From Planctomyces sp. (GTDB lineage Bacteria; Planctomycetota; Planctomycetia; Planctomycetales; Planctomycetaceae), in NCBI GenBank assembly GCA_013822855.1, contig PNLE01000027.1, positions 1-33,330 of the forward strand: DNA of 33,330 nt, in the 5' to 3' direction. Both the position numbers and the translations under genes were made by a program. Below the pieces are notes generated by a model. The model saw only the letters and a program-made list of their open reading frames with translations. It did no database searches and was not told the origin of the DNA. Below are positions 16,158 to 25,024 of this stretch, piece by piece. Position 1 is the first letter of the stretch. Every line of letters starts with the position of its first letter.

Positions 16158-17822
16158 TCACAGGAAGAAGAAAATCGTCACCAGGACGAAGATCGGCAGC
16201 AGGATCAGCCCCGAATAGGCCATGTAACCGAAGAATGAGGGCATGCGGATGTTGTTCTCTTCGGCGATCGCCTTCACCATGAAATTCGGTCCGTTGCCGA
16301 TGTAGGTGTTCGCTCCCATCAACACGGCCCCGCAACTGATGGCGGCGAGGATCGCATGGGCCTCGGGCCCCGTCTCCAGAAACGCCCGCAGATAAGGTCC
16401 TTCGAGCGGAATGTTGGCGATCCCGGCGGCGGTGGCGGCGAATGTCAGGTAGGTCGGGGCGTTGTCGAGAAAACTCGACAGCACACCAGTCGCCCAGAAG
16501 TATTGCCATTCGTAGGTCAGCCCCAGGTTCTTCCCTTCCGAGTTCAAAATCGCGAGAGCCGGAATCATGGTGATGAAGATGCCGATGAACAGCACTGCGA
16601 CTTCGATGATCGGCCCGAAACTGAAGTGATTCTTCTGCCGAAGGATGGGGCTGGTGGCAAAGTAACTCCCGGCCAGCAGCAGCGCCATCAGCAGTTCTTG
16701 AACTCCCCAGGGCCAAGTCTGGCCACCATTGAAAAGTCCTTGGCCGCCCGCGTAGATCACCGCCACCACTCCCAGAAGGAAGGCGATGTTGTGCAGGCCT
16801 TCCAGGCCGAAGGATTCACGCGATTGAGGCTCCTCGGCGAAAGCCGCATGTCCGATGTCTTCTTTTCCAAACGCCAATCGATCCCAGGCGAAGTAGATGG
16901 CCAGCAGAATGAGGTTCACAAAGAGCCACTGCGGCCAGAGGCGGAAGGTCCACTCGAAGGGAACCCCCTTGAGAAAGCCCAGAAACAGTGGCGGATCTCC
17001 CAATGGTGTTAGCAATCCGCCACTGTTGGAAACCATGAAGATGAAGAAGACGACCGTGTGGGTCACCTTTCGCCGCCTGGCGTTCGCTCTCAGTAATGGT
17101 CGGATGAGCAGCATCGAAGCGCCTGTGGTTCCCACAAAGCTGGCGATCAGCGTGCCGAAGCCGAGGATTGTCGCGTTGACAACCGGGGTCCCCACCAGCG
17201 AACCCCGCACATAGATCCCGCCGCTGATGACGAAGAGCGATCCTAGGAGCAACAGGAACGAAATGTATTCCTTCCCGCTATGCTCCAGTGTGTGCAGGCC
17301 CGCCTCGCCAAAGGTGAAGAGATAGATGGCGACGGGAACCGACAGGGCCGCAACGATGATCCCCTTGTTGGAGTTGTGCTCCCACCAATGCGGATTGGCG
17401 AGGGGAAAAGCCGCGATCGATAGCAGAAGTAGCGCGAACGGCAGCGTGGAGAGCTTGGAAACGAGTTTCCCGAGCGGCTCATGCCCTGCATGTTCGCCGT
17501 CGTGGTGAGCGGTTTCCGCGTGCGCGTCAGTCGCGTGTCCGTCTGCACTGTGTCCATCTTCACTGTGCCCGCCCGCTTCATTTTTGGCGGCTGGAGGGTC
17601 AATCGGCGTTGTCGTTGTCGGAGCGGATTCCTGGGCGTGGGCTGCCACGCCGGAAAGCCACTGCGGAGAACTCCAGCCGATCAGCAAAGCCGCCAAGAGA
17701 AGAGCGGCATGCAGAACAGACCTGTGCTGAAAGCGTCCCGCGCGGGCAGAAACGGCAGCGTGCGAGGAGCAGGTGGAAAGAGCCGAATTCAACGCGAAGT
17801 CCCCGGTTCGTGGAACGGACAC
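16158..17822 (-). CDS. NhaD-like sodium:proton antiporter
   Basis: A membrane transporter of the ArsB/NhaD superfamily with about 11-13 hydrophobic segments. Diagnostic stretches are GTTGASMLLIRPLL, SNSGGLLTPLGDPPLFLGFL and FLDNAPTYLTFAA, typical of planctomycete/NhaD sodium:proton antiporters. An N-terminal signal-like helix (about 35-62) is followed by a soluble segment with eight His in 29 residues (about 86-114, GH repeats), which might bind metal or sense pH. The start is uncertain: the frame begins with GTG 17822 without a ribosome binding site, while TTG 17792 has GGGGA 7 bases upstream. Likely role: Na+ or pH homeostasis. Confidence 0.85.
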   Translation of the reverse strand: MSVPRTGDFALNSALSTCSSHAAVSARAGRFQHRSVLHAALLLAALLIGWSSPQWLSGVAAHAQESAPTTTTPIDPPAAKNEAGGHSEDGHSADGHATDAHAETAHHDGEHAGHEPLGKLVSKLSTLPFALLLLSIAAFPLANPHWWEHNSNKGIIVAALSVPVAIYLFTFGEAGLHTLEHSGKEYISFLLLLGSLFVISGGIYVRGSLVGTPVVNATILGFGTLIASFVGTTGASMLLIRPLLRANARRRKVTHTVVFFIFMVSNSGGLLTPLGDPPLFLGFLKGVPFEWTFRLWPQWLFVNLILLAIYFAWDRLAFGKEDIGHAAFAEEPQSRESFGLEGLHNIAFLLGVVAVIYAGGQGLFNGGQTWPWGVQELLMALLLAGSYFATSPILRQKNHFSFGPIIEVAVLFIGIFITMIPALAILNSEGKNLGLTYEWQYFWATGVLSSFLDNAPTYLTFAATAAGIANIPLEGPYLRAFLETGPEAHAILAAISCGAVLMGANTYIGNGPNFMVKAIAEENNIRMPSFFGYMAYSGLILLPIFVLVTIFFFL

Positions 17823-18100
17823 CGAACAAACGCTTCGGATGGTCTACAAGACAAACCCCTCTTGGGCAACTCCCCGTGGCTGGTTTCAGTGGATTGGAGA
17901 GACCACTCCTTTCCTGTGGCTTCCTCTTGAACCGGCCTTGTCGAGATTTTCCAGGTCTCCTAAGCTTCCTGTAGCAGAGAAGTTACAGTCGATAATCACC
18001 TCTTGTGCCGAGAGGCTGACGCGGGGTGCATGTTCCAGACATTGGCGGGCAATGTTTGGTGTCCAGAGGTTCCGGCGGCTCTCGAAGGTTCGACCCACTG
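17823..18100. promoter_or_regulatory. Divergent region, antiporter / dxr
   Basis: It must contain promoters in both directions. A short inverted repeat ACATTG-GCGGG-CAATGT (18039-18055, extendable by two weak pairs) lies about 45 bases before dxr and might be an operator or leader hairpin. No promoter hexamers are clear. Confidence 0.4.
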
Positions 18101-19249
18101 ATGAAGCAGATCGCCCTGCTGGGTTCAACGGGCTCCATCGGCCTGAGCACGCTGGATGTCGTCCGCAGCGATGCGGCCAGCTTGGGGCTGTTCGCACTGG
18201 TGGCCCATCGCAAAGTGCGGGAACTCGCCGCCCAATGTCATGAATTCCGCCCGCGCCTTGCCGTCATCGCCGACGAGCGGCTCGCCGATGAAGTCGACCG
18301 TTCGCTCTTTCCCCGCGAAACCGAGTTGATGTTCGGCGAGAGCGGCATCGAGCATGTCGTGACGCATCCTGAGGTCAACGTCGTCGTTTCGGCCATCGTG
18401 GGTGCCGCCGGTCTCAAGGGGACATGGGCCGCCGTTCAGGCGGGGAAACGCGTCGCTCTGGCCAACAAGGAAAGTTTGGTGGTTGCCGGGCCGTTGGTGA
18501 CGCAGGCCGTGAAGGATCACGGTGCCGAACTCCTTCCCGTCGACAGCGAACACAGCGCGATCTTCCAGTGCCTGGCCTGCGGCCGGAAGGACGAGATCGC
18601 CAAGATCCATCTCACTGCCAGCGGCGGGCCGTTCCGCAAAGCCTCGCTGGAGGAACTGCGATCGGTCACGGTCGCGCAGGCCTTGGCCCATCCCACCTGG
18701 CAGATGGGGCCCAAGATCACCATCGACAGCGCCACGATGATGAACAAGGCGCTCGAGGTCATCGAAGCCCGCTGGCTGTTCGATGTTCCCGTCGAGCAAC
18801 TGGGGGTGGTCGTCCACCCGCAATCGATCGTCCACTCATTTGTCGAGTACGTGGACGGATCGGTGATCGCCCAGCTTTCGCCCCCCGATATGCGACTCCC
18901 CATCCAGTATGCGTTATCATGGCCCCAGCGAAAAATGGGGCCTGCACGTAAGATGAACTGGGAGCAATCTCTGTCGATGGAGTTCTCCCCGCCGGATCTC
19001 GACCGCTTTCCAGCCCTCAGGCTGGGTTTCGAAGTGGCGAGAAGCGGCGGTGGCTGTGGTGCGGTGCTCAATGCGGCCAACGAAGTCGCCGTCGAACGAT
19101 TCTTGAAAAATGATCTGAAATTCATGGAGATTCCCCGCGTTTGCGGGGAGGTACTAGCCGCACACACGCATTCGAGCCACCCGTCATTGGACGAGTTACT
19201 GGCATTGGATGAGTGGGCGCGAGAGGAGACGCGACGTTGGAAAGCCTAG
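18101..19249 (+). CDS. dxr: 1-deoxy-D-xylulose 5-phosphate reductoisomerase
   Basis: A 382-residue enzyme that converts DXP to MEP with NADPH, the committed step of the non-mevalonate isoprenoid pathway. Signatures: GSTGSIG at residues 8-14 (NADPH), [23 protein letters not shown] (metal-binding Asp/Glu), [29 protein letters not shown] and [16 protein letters not shown]. The length is normal. The start at ATG 18101 puts the Rossmann strand at the N-terminus as in the family; the ribosome binding site is weak. The stop overlaps the start of the next gene, rseP, in line with the widespread dxr-rseP pair. Confidence 0.96.
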   Translation: MKQIALLGSTGSIGLSTLDVVRSDAASLGLFALVAHRKVRELAAQCHEFRPRLAVIADERLADEVDRSLFPRETELMFGESGIEHVVTHPEVNVVVSAIVGAAGLKGTWAAVQAGKRVALANKESLVVAGPLVTQAVKDHGAELLPVDSEHSAIFQCLACGRKDEIAKIHLTASGGPFRKASLEELRSVTVAQALAHPTWQMGPKITIDSATMMNKALEVIEARWLFDVPVEQLGVVVHPQSIVHSFVEYVDGSVIAQLSPPDMRLPIQYALSWPQRKMGPARKMNWEQSLSMEFSPPDLDRFPALRLGFEVARSGGGCGAVLNAANEVAVERFLKNDLKFMEIPRVCGEVLAAHTHSSHPSLDELLALDEWAREETRRWKA

Positions 19250-21282
19250 AGTTCGTCCTGCAGATGAATCCTTGCCTGTTGGCGAACACGCTGAGCAGCA
19301 TTCAGAACATCCTCTATGTGGCAATCGGCCTGGGGATGGTGATCTTCTTCCACGAACTGGGCCATTTCGCCGTCGCCAAGTGGTGCGATGTCCATGTCGA
19401 GCAGTTCAGCATCGGCTTCGGCCCCGCCCTCTTGGCCAAGCGCTGGGGCGAGACGGTCTACGCACTCCGGGCCATTCCCTTCGGCGGCTATGTCCAGATG
19501 CTCGGGCAAGATGACGCCGATCCCAGCCAGTTGACTAGCGAGGAGATCGCCGCCGATCCACGGTCGTTCTCATCGAAGCCGGTCTGGCAGCGAATGGCGA
19601 TCATTTCCGCCGGGGTGATCATGAACCTGATCACCGGCCTGATCTTTTGCGCGATCGCCTTCTCGATGGGTGTCGAATCGATCCCCGCCATCGTCGGCAG
19701 TGTCGAACCCGGCCATCCCGCCTGGGTCGCCGGACTGGAACGCGGCGATCGCATCGAAAAGATGGGTGGCCGGACTGTCAGGTCGTTTGAAGACATCTCC
19801 ATCAGTGCGGCCCTGTCGACCGGCCCCATCGATGTCGAAGGCAAGCGTCGCGATAACACACCGTTCAAGACGGTCGTCATTCCGGACACCACCGGCAACC
19901 GGCCTTCGATCGGCGTGAGCTTCACGTCGTCCCTGCGACTGATGAAGTACGCCAGCGGCGATCCCACCGCCCTTCCGGGAACTCCCGCGGCGGCCGCCAG
20001 CCCACCCTTGCAGGGGCTGGATCTCATCACGCATGTCGACGGCACAGAAGTGAAGTCATTCCAAGATCTGGAAGACATTCTGGTCGCTAAAGGTGGCGAG
20101 ACGGTCACATTGACCGTGTCACGCCCGCCCAAGGGTGCGAATGGTTTGCCTGATCTTGATGCTCCCGGGGAAGTCATCCAGTCGCGAGTCGGTCCCGGCC
20201 ACTTCCGAACCTTGGGACTTTCGATGGACACCGGCCCGACCACCGCCGTCCGGAAGGGTTCCCCCGCCGAGAAGGCTGGTTTCCTGAAGAACGACAAAAT
20301 CGTCAAGGTGGGCGACAAGGCCATCGGCACCGCGCTCAATCCCCTCCGTTTGCCCGATGAACTGAATCTCCTGGCTGGCAAAGAGGTGGAGATCACCGTC
20401 GCCCGTCAGAAGGAAGGGGGCGGCAATCAGGAAGTCGTCTTGAAGGTCACTCCCGAAGCGAGCCCCGGCTGGCTCGATGCACCTCTTCGAGCGGGGGACG
20501 CGCTGGCGGTTCCCGCGATTGGCGTGGCGATTCAGGTCGTGCCAGTCGTGGTGAGTGTTGATCCTGGTTCGCCAGGCGAAATGGCCGGGATCAAGCCTGG
20601 GCAAAGAGTTCTGAAGCTGGCCCTCGTGCCACACCCCGACGAAGCTGGCGGCCCCGAATCCAAGACCGTTGAAGTCGATCTGGGGGACAAGAATCAGAAT
20701 AACGTGAACAATTGGGCGTTTGCCTTCGTGCAGATGCAGAGATATCCGCTCCGGAAGGTGACGCTCACCGTCAAGGAAGATTCGGAGATCCGCACCATCG
20801 TCCTCGACCCCGTGCCCGATGAAGCCTGGCCTTACCCCCGACGCGGTTTCGCCATGTATCCGGCGAAAATCACCCAACGTGCCACAAGCTTCAGCGAGGC
20901 TTTCAAGATGGGCTACTCGAACATGGAGAAGTCGGTTCTCAATATCTATATGACCCTCCGCAGCCTCTTCACCGGACACCTCAGTGTCTTCGAGCTGCAT
21001 GGCCCCCTGGGGATTGCTCGGGCCGCCTACGAGATCTCAAAGCTGGGCATTTCCTCGCTGTTGATCTTCCTGGGCTTCCTGAGTGCCAACCTGGCGGTGA
21101 TCAACTTCCTCCCGATCCCGATGCTGGATGGCGGTCACATGGTCTTCCTCGGCTACGAGGCGATCACCCGCAAGAAGCCCAATGAAAAGGTGCAGATCGC
21201 CGCGACCTATGCGGGGATGGCCTTTGTGCTGGGGCTGATGCTCTTCGTCATCTGCCTCGACCTCTTCGTCCACAAGTTCTAA
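19237..21282 (+). CDS. rseP: RIP zinc metalloprotease RseP, enlarged PDZ region
   Basis: A site-2 protease that cuts membrane proteins inside the bilayer, in model bacteria the anti-sigma factor of the envelope stress response. The zinc site HELGH (His39, Glu40, His43) lies in the first membrane helix; the third ligand motif [12 protein letters not shown] is near the C-terminus. At 681 residues it is far longer than E. coli RseP (450). The periplasmic part holds about three PDZ-like units: [37 protein letters not shown] and [18 protein letters not shown]. The start is inferred: TTG 19237 has AGGAG 8 bases upstream and overlaps dxr by 13 bases; GTG 19213 and ATG 19264 are alternatives. Confidence 0.93.
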   Translation: MESLEFVLQMNPCLLANTLSSIQNILYVAIGLGMVIFFHELGHFAVAKWCDVHVEQFSIGFGPALLAKRWGETVYALRAIPFGGYVQMLGQDDADPSQLTSEEIAADPRSFSSKPVWQRMAIISAGVIMNLITGLIFCAIAFSMGVESIPAIVGSVEPGHPAWVAGLERGDRIEKMGGRTVRSFEDISISAALSTGPIDVEGKRRDNTPFKTVVIPDTTGNRPSIGVSFTSSLRLMKYASGDPTALPGTPAAAASPPLQGLDLITHVDGTEVKSFQDLEDILVAKGGETVTLTVSRPPKGANGLPDLDAPGEVIQSRVGPGHFRTLGLSMDTGPTTAVRKGSPAEKAGFLKNDKIVKVGDKAIGTALNPLRLPDELNLLAGKEVEITVARQKEGGGNQEVVLKVTPEASPGWLDAPLRAGDALAVPAIGVAIQVVPVVVSVDPGSPGEMAGIKPGQRVLKLALVPHPDEAGGPESKTVEVDLGDKNQNNVNNWAFAFVQMQRYPLRKVTLTVKEDSEIRTIVLDPVPDEAWPYPRRGFAMYPAKITQRATSFSEAFKMGYSNMEKSVLNIYMTLRSLFTGHLSVFELHGPLGIARAAYEISKLGISSLLIFLGFLSANLAVINFLPIPMLDGGHMVFLGYEAITRKKPNEKVQIAATYAGMAFVLGLMLFVICLDLFVHKF

Positions 21283-21311
21283 GGCGACGATTCAGCGGAA
21301 AGCGGCTCAGC

Positions 21312-22547
21312 ATGCCTCCACTTCTGGATGTCGCCTCGGCATTGGAGATCGTGGTTCGAACGGCGCACAGGCTCCCGGAGGAAGTTGTTCCTCTGGGGGA
21401 TGTGCTAGGACGGGTGCTGGCACGGGATGTGGTGAGCCGCGTCGCCTCGCCACCGTTCGACAAAGCCTTGATGGATGGATACGCCGTCCGCGCGGAAGAT
21501 CTGGATTCGCCCGAGTATCAAGGCGGGTCTTCGAACGTCGCCTCTCTAAAAGTGGTGGGGACGGTCTACGCGGGCCAAGTTCCCGATCGCGGTGTGGAAG
21601 CTGGCGAAGCCGTGCAGATCATGACCGGTGCGCCACTTCCTGTCGGAACCACGGCCGTCGTGAAGGTCGAATCGACTACGCGTGATGGCGACATGGTGCT
21701 GGTTCATGAGCTGGTTCGCGCGGGGGCGAATCTCATCCGTCAGGGAGCCGTGATGCAGCCGGGCGATTCGGCCCTGGCTGCGGGCACACTGCTGATGCCG
21801 CAGCAACTGGCCGGCTTGGCGGAACTGGGTGTCACATCGGTCGCAGTTCGTCGCCGACCAAGAGTCGCCATTCTGGCCACGGGGGATGAACTGGTGCCCC
21901 CCGATCAAACGCCCGGCCCCGGCCAGATCCGCAACACCAATGCGACTCTGCTGGCGGGACAAGCCCGTCTGGCTGGTTGCGAAGTTCATCCGCTCGGCAT
22001 CGCCCGCGATACGCTCGGTGAGTTGGCCCCGCGAATCGTTGAAGGCCTGAAGTGCGATCTGCTGCTGCTGACGGGAGGGGTTTCCGCCGGTCTGTTGGAT
22101 CTCGTCCCGCAGGCTCTGGCCAGCGCGGGCGTCCAGCAGGTCTTTCATAACGTCGATATGAAGCCGGGCAAACCAGTCTGGTTCGGCCTGAGACCCGGTG
22201 CGGAGCCTTGCCTTGTGTTCGGCCTGCCGGGCAACCCGGTCAGCAGCATGGTCTGCTTCGAGCTCTTCGTGAAGACCGCGATCCGCCAACTGCTGGGAAT
22301 CGCACCGGCGGTTGTGCCACCACTTACCGCCATGGCGGCGGTCGACGAGACCTACACCAGCGATCGACCGACATTCCACCCCGCCCTCATCGAGTTCCAT
22401 AGCCCCTCGGCCATCGCCCGCACCATCCCGTGGCAAGGCTCCTCCGATCTCAAGGCCACGCTCTCCGCGAACGGCATGATCTATTTCCCCCCCTCCACCC
22501 AACCGGTGAAACAAGGGGATCCGATGATCGTCCACAAGTGGAATTGA
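21312..22547 (+). CDS. moeA: Molybdopterin molybdotransferase
   Basis: A 411-residue enzyme that inserts molybdate into adenylylated molybdopterin, the last general step of Mo-cofactor synthesis. MoeA features are visible: SPPFDKALMDGYAVRAEDL near the N-terminus, QIMTGAPLPVGTTAVV, GDELVPPDQTPGPGQIRNTNATLL, LLLTGGVSAGLLDLV, MKPGKPVWFGL and FGLPGNPVSSMVCFELFV. The usual TGGVSxGxxD is conserved in this form. It starts 29 bases after rseP on the same strand, so cotranscription is possible although the functions are unrelated. No other Mo-cofactor gene is present in the window. Confidence 0.94.
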   Translation: MPPLLDVASALEIVVRTAHRLPEEVVPLGDVLGRVLARDVVSRVASPPFDKALMDGYAVRAEDLDSPEYQGGSSNVASLKVVGTVYAGQVPDRGVEAGEAVQIMTGAPLPVGTTAVVKVESTTRDGDMVLVHELVRAGANLIRQGAVMQPGDSALAAGTLLMPQQLAGLAELGVTSVAVRRRPRVAILATGDELVPPDQTPGPGQIRNTNATLLAGQARLAGCEVHPLGIARDTLGELAPRIVEGLKCDLLLLTGGVSAGLLDLVPQALASAGVQQVFHNVDMKPGKPVWFGLRPGAEPCLVFGLPGNPVSSMVCFELFVKTAIRQLLGIAPAVVPPLTAMAAVDETYTSDRPTFHPALIEFHSPSAIARTIPWQGSSDLKATLSANGMIYFPPSTQPVKQGDPMIVHKWN

Positions 22548-22664
22548 CCTCCCGGACATGTGTCATGTCGTGGCCGCGGAATTGCCATAGGGAAGTTTTT
22601 TTCTCTCTGCTACGATTTTGGTGGTTCTCTTTTCCACGGAAGACTTTCGATCGCAAGGAACGCG

Positions 22665-24635
22665 ATGACCGCCACCACTTCGGCCCCATCCACCACCGCT
22701 GTCGATCATGATGAATCCTCCCCGAGCACGACGGTCGGCAGCATGAGTTCCGCATCCACCACCGCAGCCGCCCAGGAAGCCGAAGTCCGGCGGATGATCG
22801 CCCAGGCGCGGCATCGCATCGAACTGCCGGACGACGACCCGCAGGTTCCGCAATCGACCGGCTGGGGCTGGCTCACCCTCAGTGCCTTCTGCATGTGGGC
22901 GGCTTTCGCACCGCTGGATCAGGGCTGGCTCGGCTGGCTGGCCTTTGTTCCCGTGCTGTGGCTTATTCAGAGGCCCACACTCACCCGTCCGACGCTGGTC
23001 GCGGCTTATGTCACCTCGCTGGCCTCGCAACTGGCCTCGTTGCAATGGATGCGGCTGGGCGACCCGGCGATGTACATCGCCTGGCTGGCACTGGCGGCCT
23101 ATCTGGCCTGCTACCTGCCCGTCTTCATGAATCTCACTTGGCTGGCCATCCACCGCTGGAAGGTGCCCCTGCTGGTGGCCGCCCCCGTGGTGTGGGTGGC
23201 GCTCGAATTCGCCAAAGCCCACCTTCTGACGGGTTTCGCCTGGTATTTGCTGGGACACTCGCAATACCGCTGGCTGGAAATGATCCAGGTCAGCGATCTG
23301 GGCGGGGCCTACATGGTGAGTTTCGTGGTGATGGCCGGTTCATGTGCCATCGCCCTCGCCTCCGCCCGACTGTGGGCCACCTACCAGAACTCCCGCGACA
23401 AGAGTCTCGCATCACGTGTCACAAATGCGGCCCACGCCCCACGCTTCGCATGGGCTTCGGGAAATTCCGCGCTGATGCAGATTCTGGTGGCCGGACTGTT
23501 GGTGACGACGACCTTGGGCTATGGCTACCTCCGCCGCTCCCAGGCCCACTTCGTACCCGGCCCCAAGATGGCTCTCATTCAAGGGAATTATCCCGCCTCA
23601 CTCGTGGGCAAACCGGACGACTCGGCACCGATGTACGTGGCCCATGTCCGCATGACGGGGATGGCGGTCGCCCATCGGCCGGATGTCGTCGTCTGGCCCG
23701 AAACGATGTTCCGCTGGCCCTTGTTCGATGTGCCCTCAGATTGGACCGACGCCGACCTCAAAGCCAAACGCCCCGAGATCCCCGTCTCCGGCTGGCGCGA
23801 CCAGACGATCCGCAAAACGCTGATCGGTGAATGCCAGCGGGCCGGAGCCGCGATGATCCTGGGTTTGGAAGCCCTGGTTCCCACCGACGAAAAAATCCTC
23901 CGATACAACTCGGCCGCCTTCCTCCGCCCGGATGTGGGGCTGGCGGGCCGGTACGACAAGATGCATCTGGTTCCCTTCGGCGAATACCTTCCTTTGGCCC
24001 AATCGATCCCGGCCCTCCGATACTTCCTGCCCCGGCAATTGCAGGATGGGTTCGGTCTGGATGAAGGGGCCTCGGCCTCGGTGTTTGAATACGGCAAATG
24101 GCGGATGGTGCCGGTCATTTGCTTCGAGGACACCGTCCCGCATCTTGTGAGGGATGTCGTGGGAAGCGTCAGCGACCGCGAGCGCGGACGGCAGGTCGAC
24201 GTCATCGTCAACCTCTCGAACGACGGCTGGTTCCACGGATCGAGTGAACTGGAACAGCACCTGATCACGGCCGCCTTCCGGGCGGTGGAGACCCGCACTC
24301 CCATCGTCAGGGCGGTCAACACGGGGATCTCGGCCTTCGTGGATGGTGACGGGGCGATCCTGGAGCCGGAAGTTTACCTCGACGGCGATCGCAAGGGCCG
24401 CACCAGCCCCCGCGAACCGAAGACGGGGGCCTGGCTCAAACAGGTCAGCAGCGCCCAGATCCGCACAGTGCCGCTCGATGACCGCACCAGCGTCTATGTC
24501 CGCTACGGCGACTGGTTCACCGCCCTCTGCAGTCTCCTGGTCGGCACCCTCCTCGCGGCGGAAGCGATCCGCAGGATCCAGGCGCGATGGAAGCTGAAGA
24601 CCGCAATCATCAAGAGCGAGCCGATGCAGAACTGA
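22665..24635 (+). CDS. lnt: Apolipoprotein N-acyltransferase
   Basis: A 656-residue inner-membrane enzyme that adds the third acyl chain to lipoproteins. The C-terminal nitrilase-like domain shows the catalytic triad: Glu346 (VVWPETMFRWP), Lys432 (RYDKMHLVPFGEYLP) and Cys486 (VICFEDTVPHL). Several membrane helices lie before it (about 65-290), with FAWYLLGHSQ matching the Lnt GFPWLxxGY region. The first 60 residues are an unusual Ser/Thr/Ala-rich, partly acidic cytosolic extension. ATG 22665 is chosen because AAGGAA lies 4 bases upstream. The length exceeds E. coli Lnt (512) mainly through this extension and linker segments. Confidence 0.92.
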   Translation: MTATTSAPSTTAVDHDESSPSTTVGSMSSASTTAAAQEAEVRRMIAQARHRIELPDDDPQVPQSTGWGWLTLSAFCMWAAFAPLDQGWLGWLAFVPVLWLIQRPTLTRPTLVAAYVTSLASQLASLQWMRLGDPAMYIAWLALAAYLACYLPVFMNLTWLAIHRWKVPLLVAAPVVWVALEFAKAHLLTGFAWYLLGHSQYRWLEMIQVSDLGGAYMVSFVVMAGSCAIALASARLWATYQNSRDKSLASRVTNAAHAPRFAWASGNSALMQILVAGLLVTTTLGYGYLRRSQAHFVPGPKMALIQGNYPASLVGKPDDSAPMYVAHVRMTGMAVAHRPDVVVWPETMFRWPLFDVPSDWTDADLKAKRPEIPVSGWRDQTIRKTLIGECQRAGAAMILGLEALVPTDEKILRYNSAAFLRPDVGLAGRYDKMHLVPFGEYLPLAQSIPALRYFLPRQLQDGFGLDEGASASVFEYGKWRMVPVICFEDTVPHLVRDVVGSVSDRERGRQVDVIVNLSNDGWFHGSSELEQHLITAAFRAVETRTPIVRAVNTGISAFVDGDGAILEPEVYLDGDRKGRTSPREPKTGAWLKQVSSAQIRTVPLDDRTSVYVRYGDWFTALCSLLVGTLLAAEAIRRIQARWKLKTAIIKSEPMQN

Positions 24636-24692
24636 ATCCCCTCGACCTTCGTGTCAGCCCATGGCAGAGTTTATGGTACGGGGAGAAGTCTT

Positions 24693-24944
24693 ATGAAAGT
24701 TCGGGAGCAACTTCTTCGGCAGGTGTTGGCCATGCCAACAGCGGATCAGGCGTTTTTGGCTCAATCTCTGGTAGATCATCTCATTGCCCACACGCCTGCG
24801 GAAACCGAAGAGTCCGCAGGGATCACCGGGGAGGAGTTGTTGAAGGAACTTCATCGACGCTCCGCCCAGTATCGTTCCGGTCAAACGGATTCCCGCCCGG
24901 CAGCCGATGTTCTCGCAGATCTGCGACAACGCCAGCTGACATAG
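24693..24944 (+). CDS. Addiction-module component-like protein, orphan
   Basis: An 83-residue protein resembling the putative addiction module component family (Unstab_antitox type): an N-terminal helix with LPxDxxxLAxxLxxxL-like spacing (VLAMPTADQAFLAQSLVDHL), then LLKELHRRSAQYRSGQTDSRPAADVLADLRQR, matching the ExxRRxxExxSGxxxxxxxxxVxxxL pattern. GGGAGAAG before the ATG is a good ribosome binding site. No RelE/ParE-like toxin follows; the next gene is a hydrolase 80 bases on. It may be a solitary antitoxin relic or have a partner elsewhere. The family assignment is from pattern only. Confidence 0.6.
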   Translation: MKVREQLLRQVLAMPTADQAFLAQSLVDHLIAHTPAETEESAGITGEELLKELHRRSAQYRSGQTDSRPAADVLADLRQRQLT

Positions 24945-25024
24945 GCATCGCAATCGATCTTTCCGCGATTCGCGTCTTGACATAAAACACGGCACTCTCC
25001 CGCTCCGGCAAGGATGCCTGAACC

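Noticed and set aside
15871-16218. 115-codon plus-strand frame between the TerC and antiporter genes
   Set aside because: Composition is unlike neighbouring proteins and it overlaps the end of the antiporter gene in antisense.
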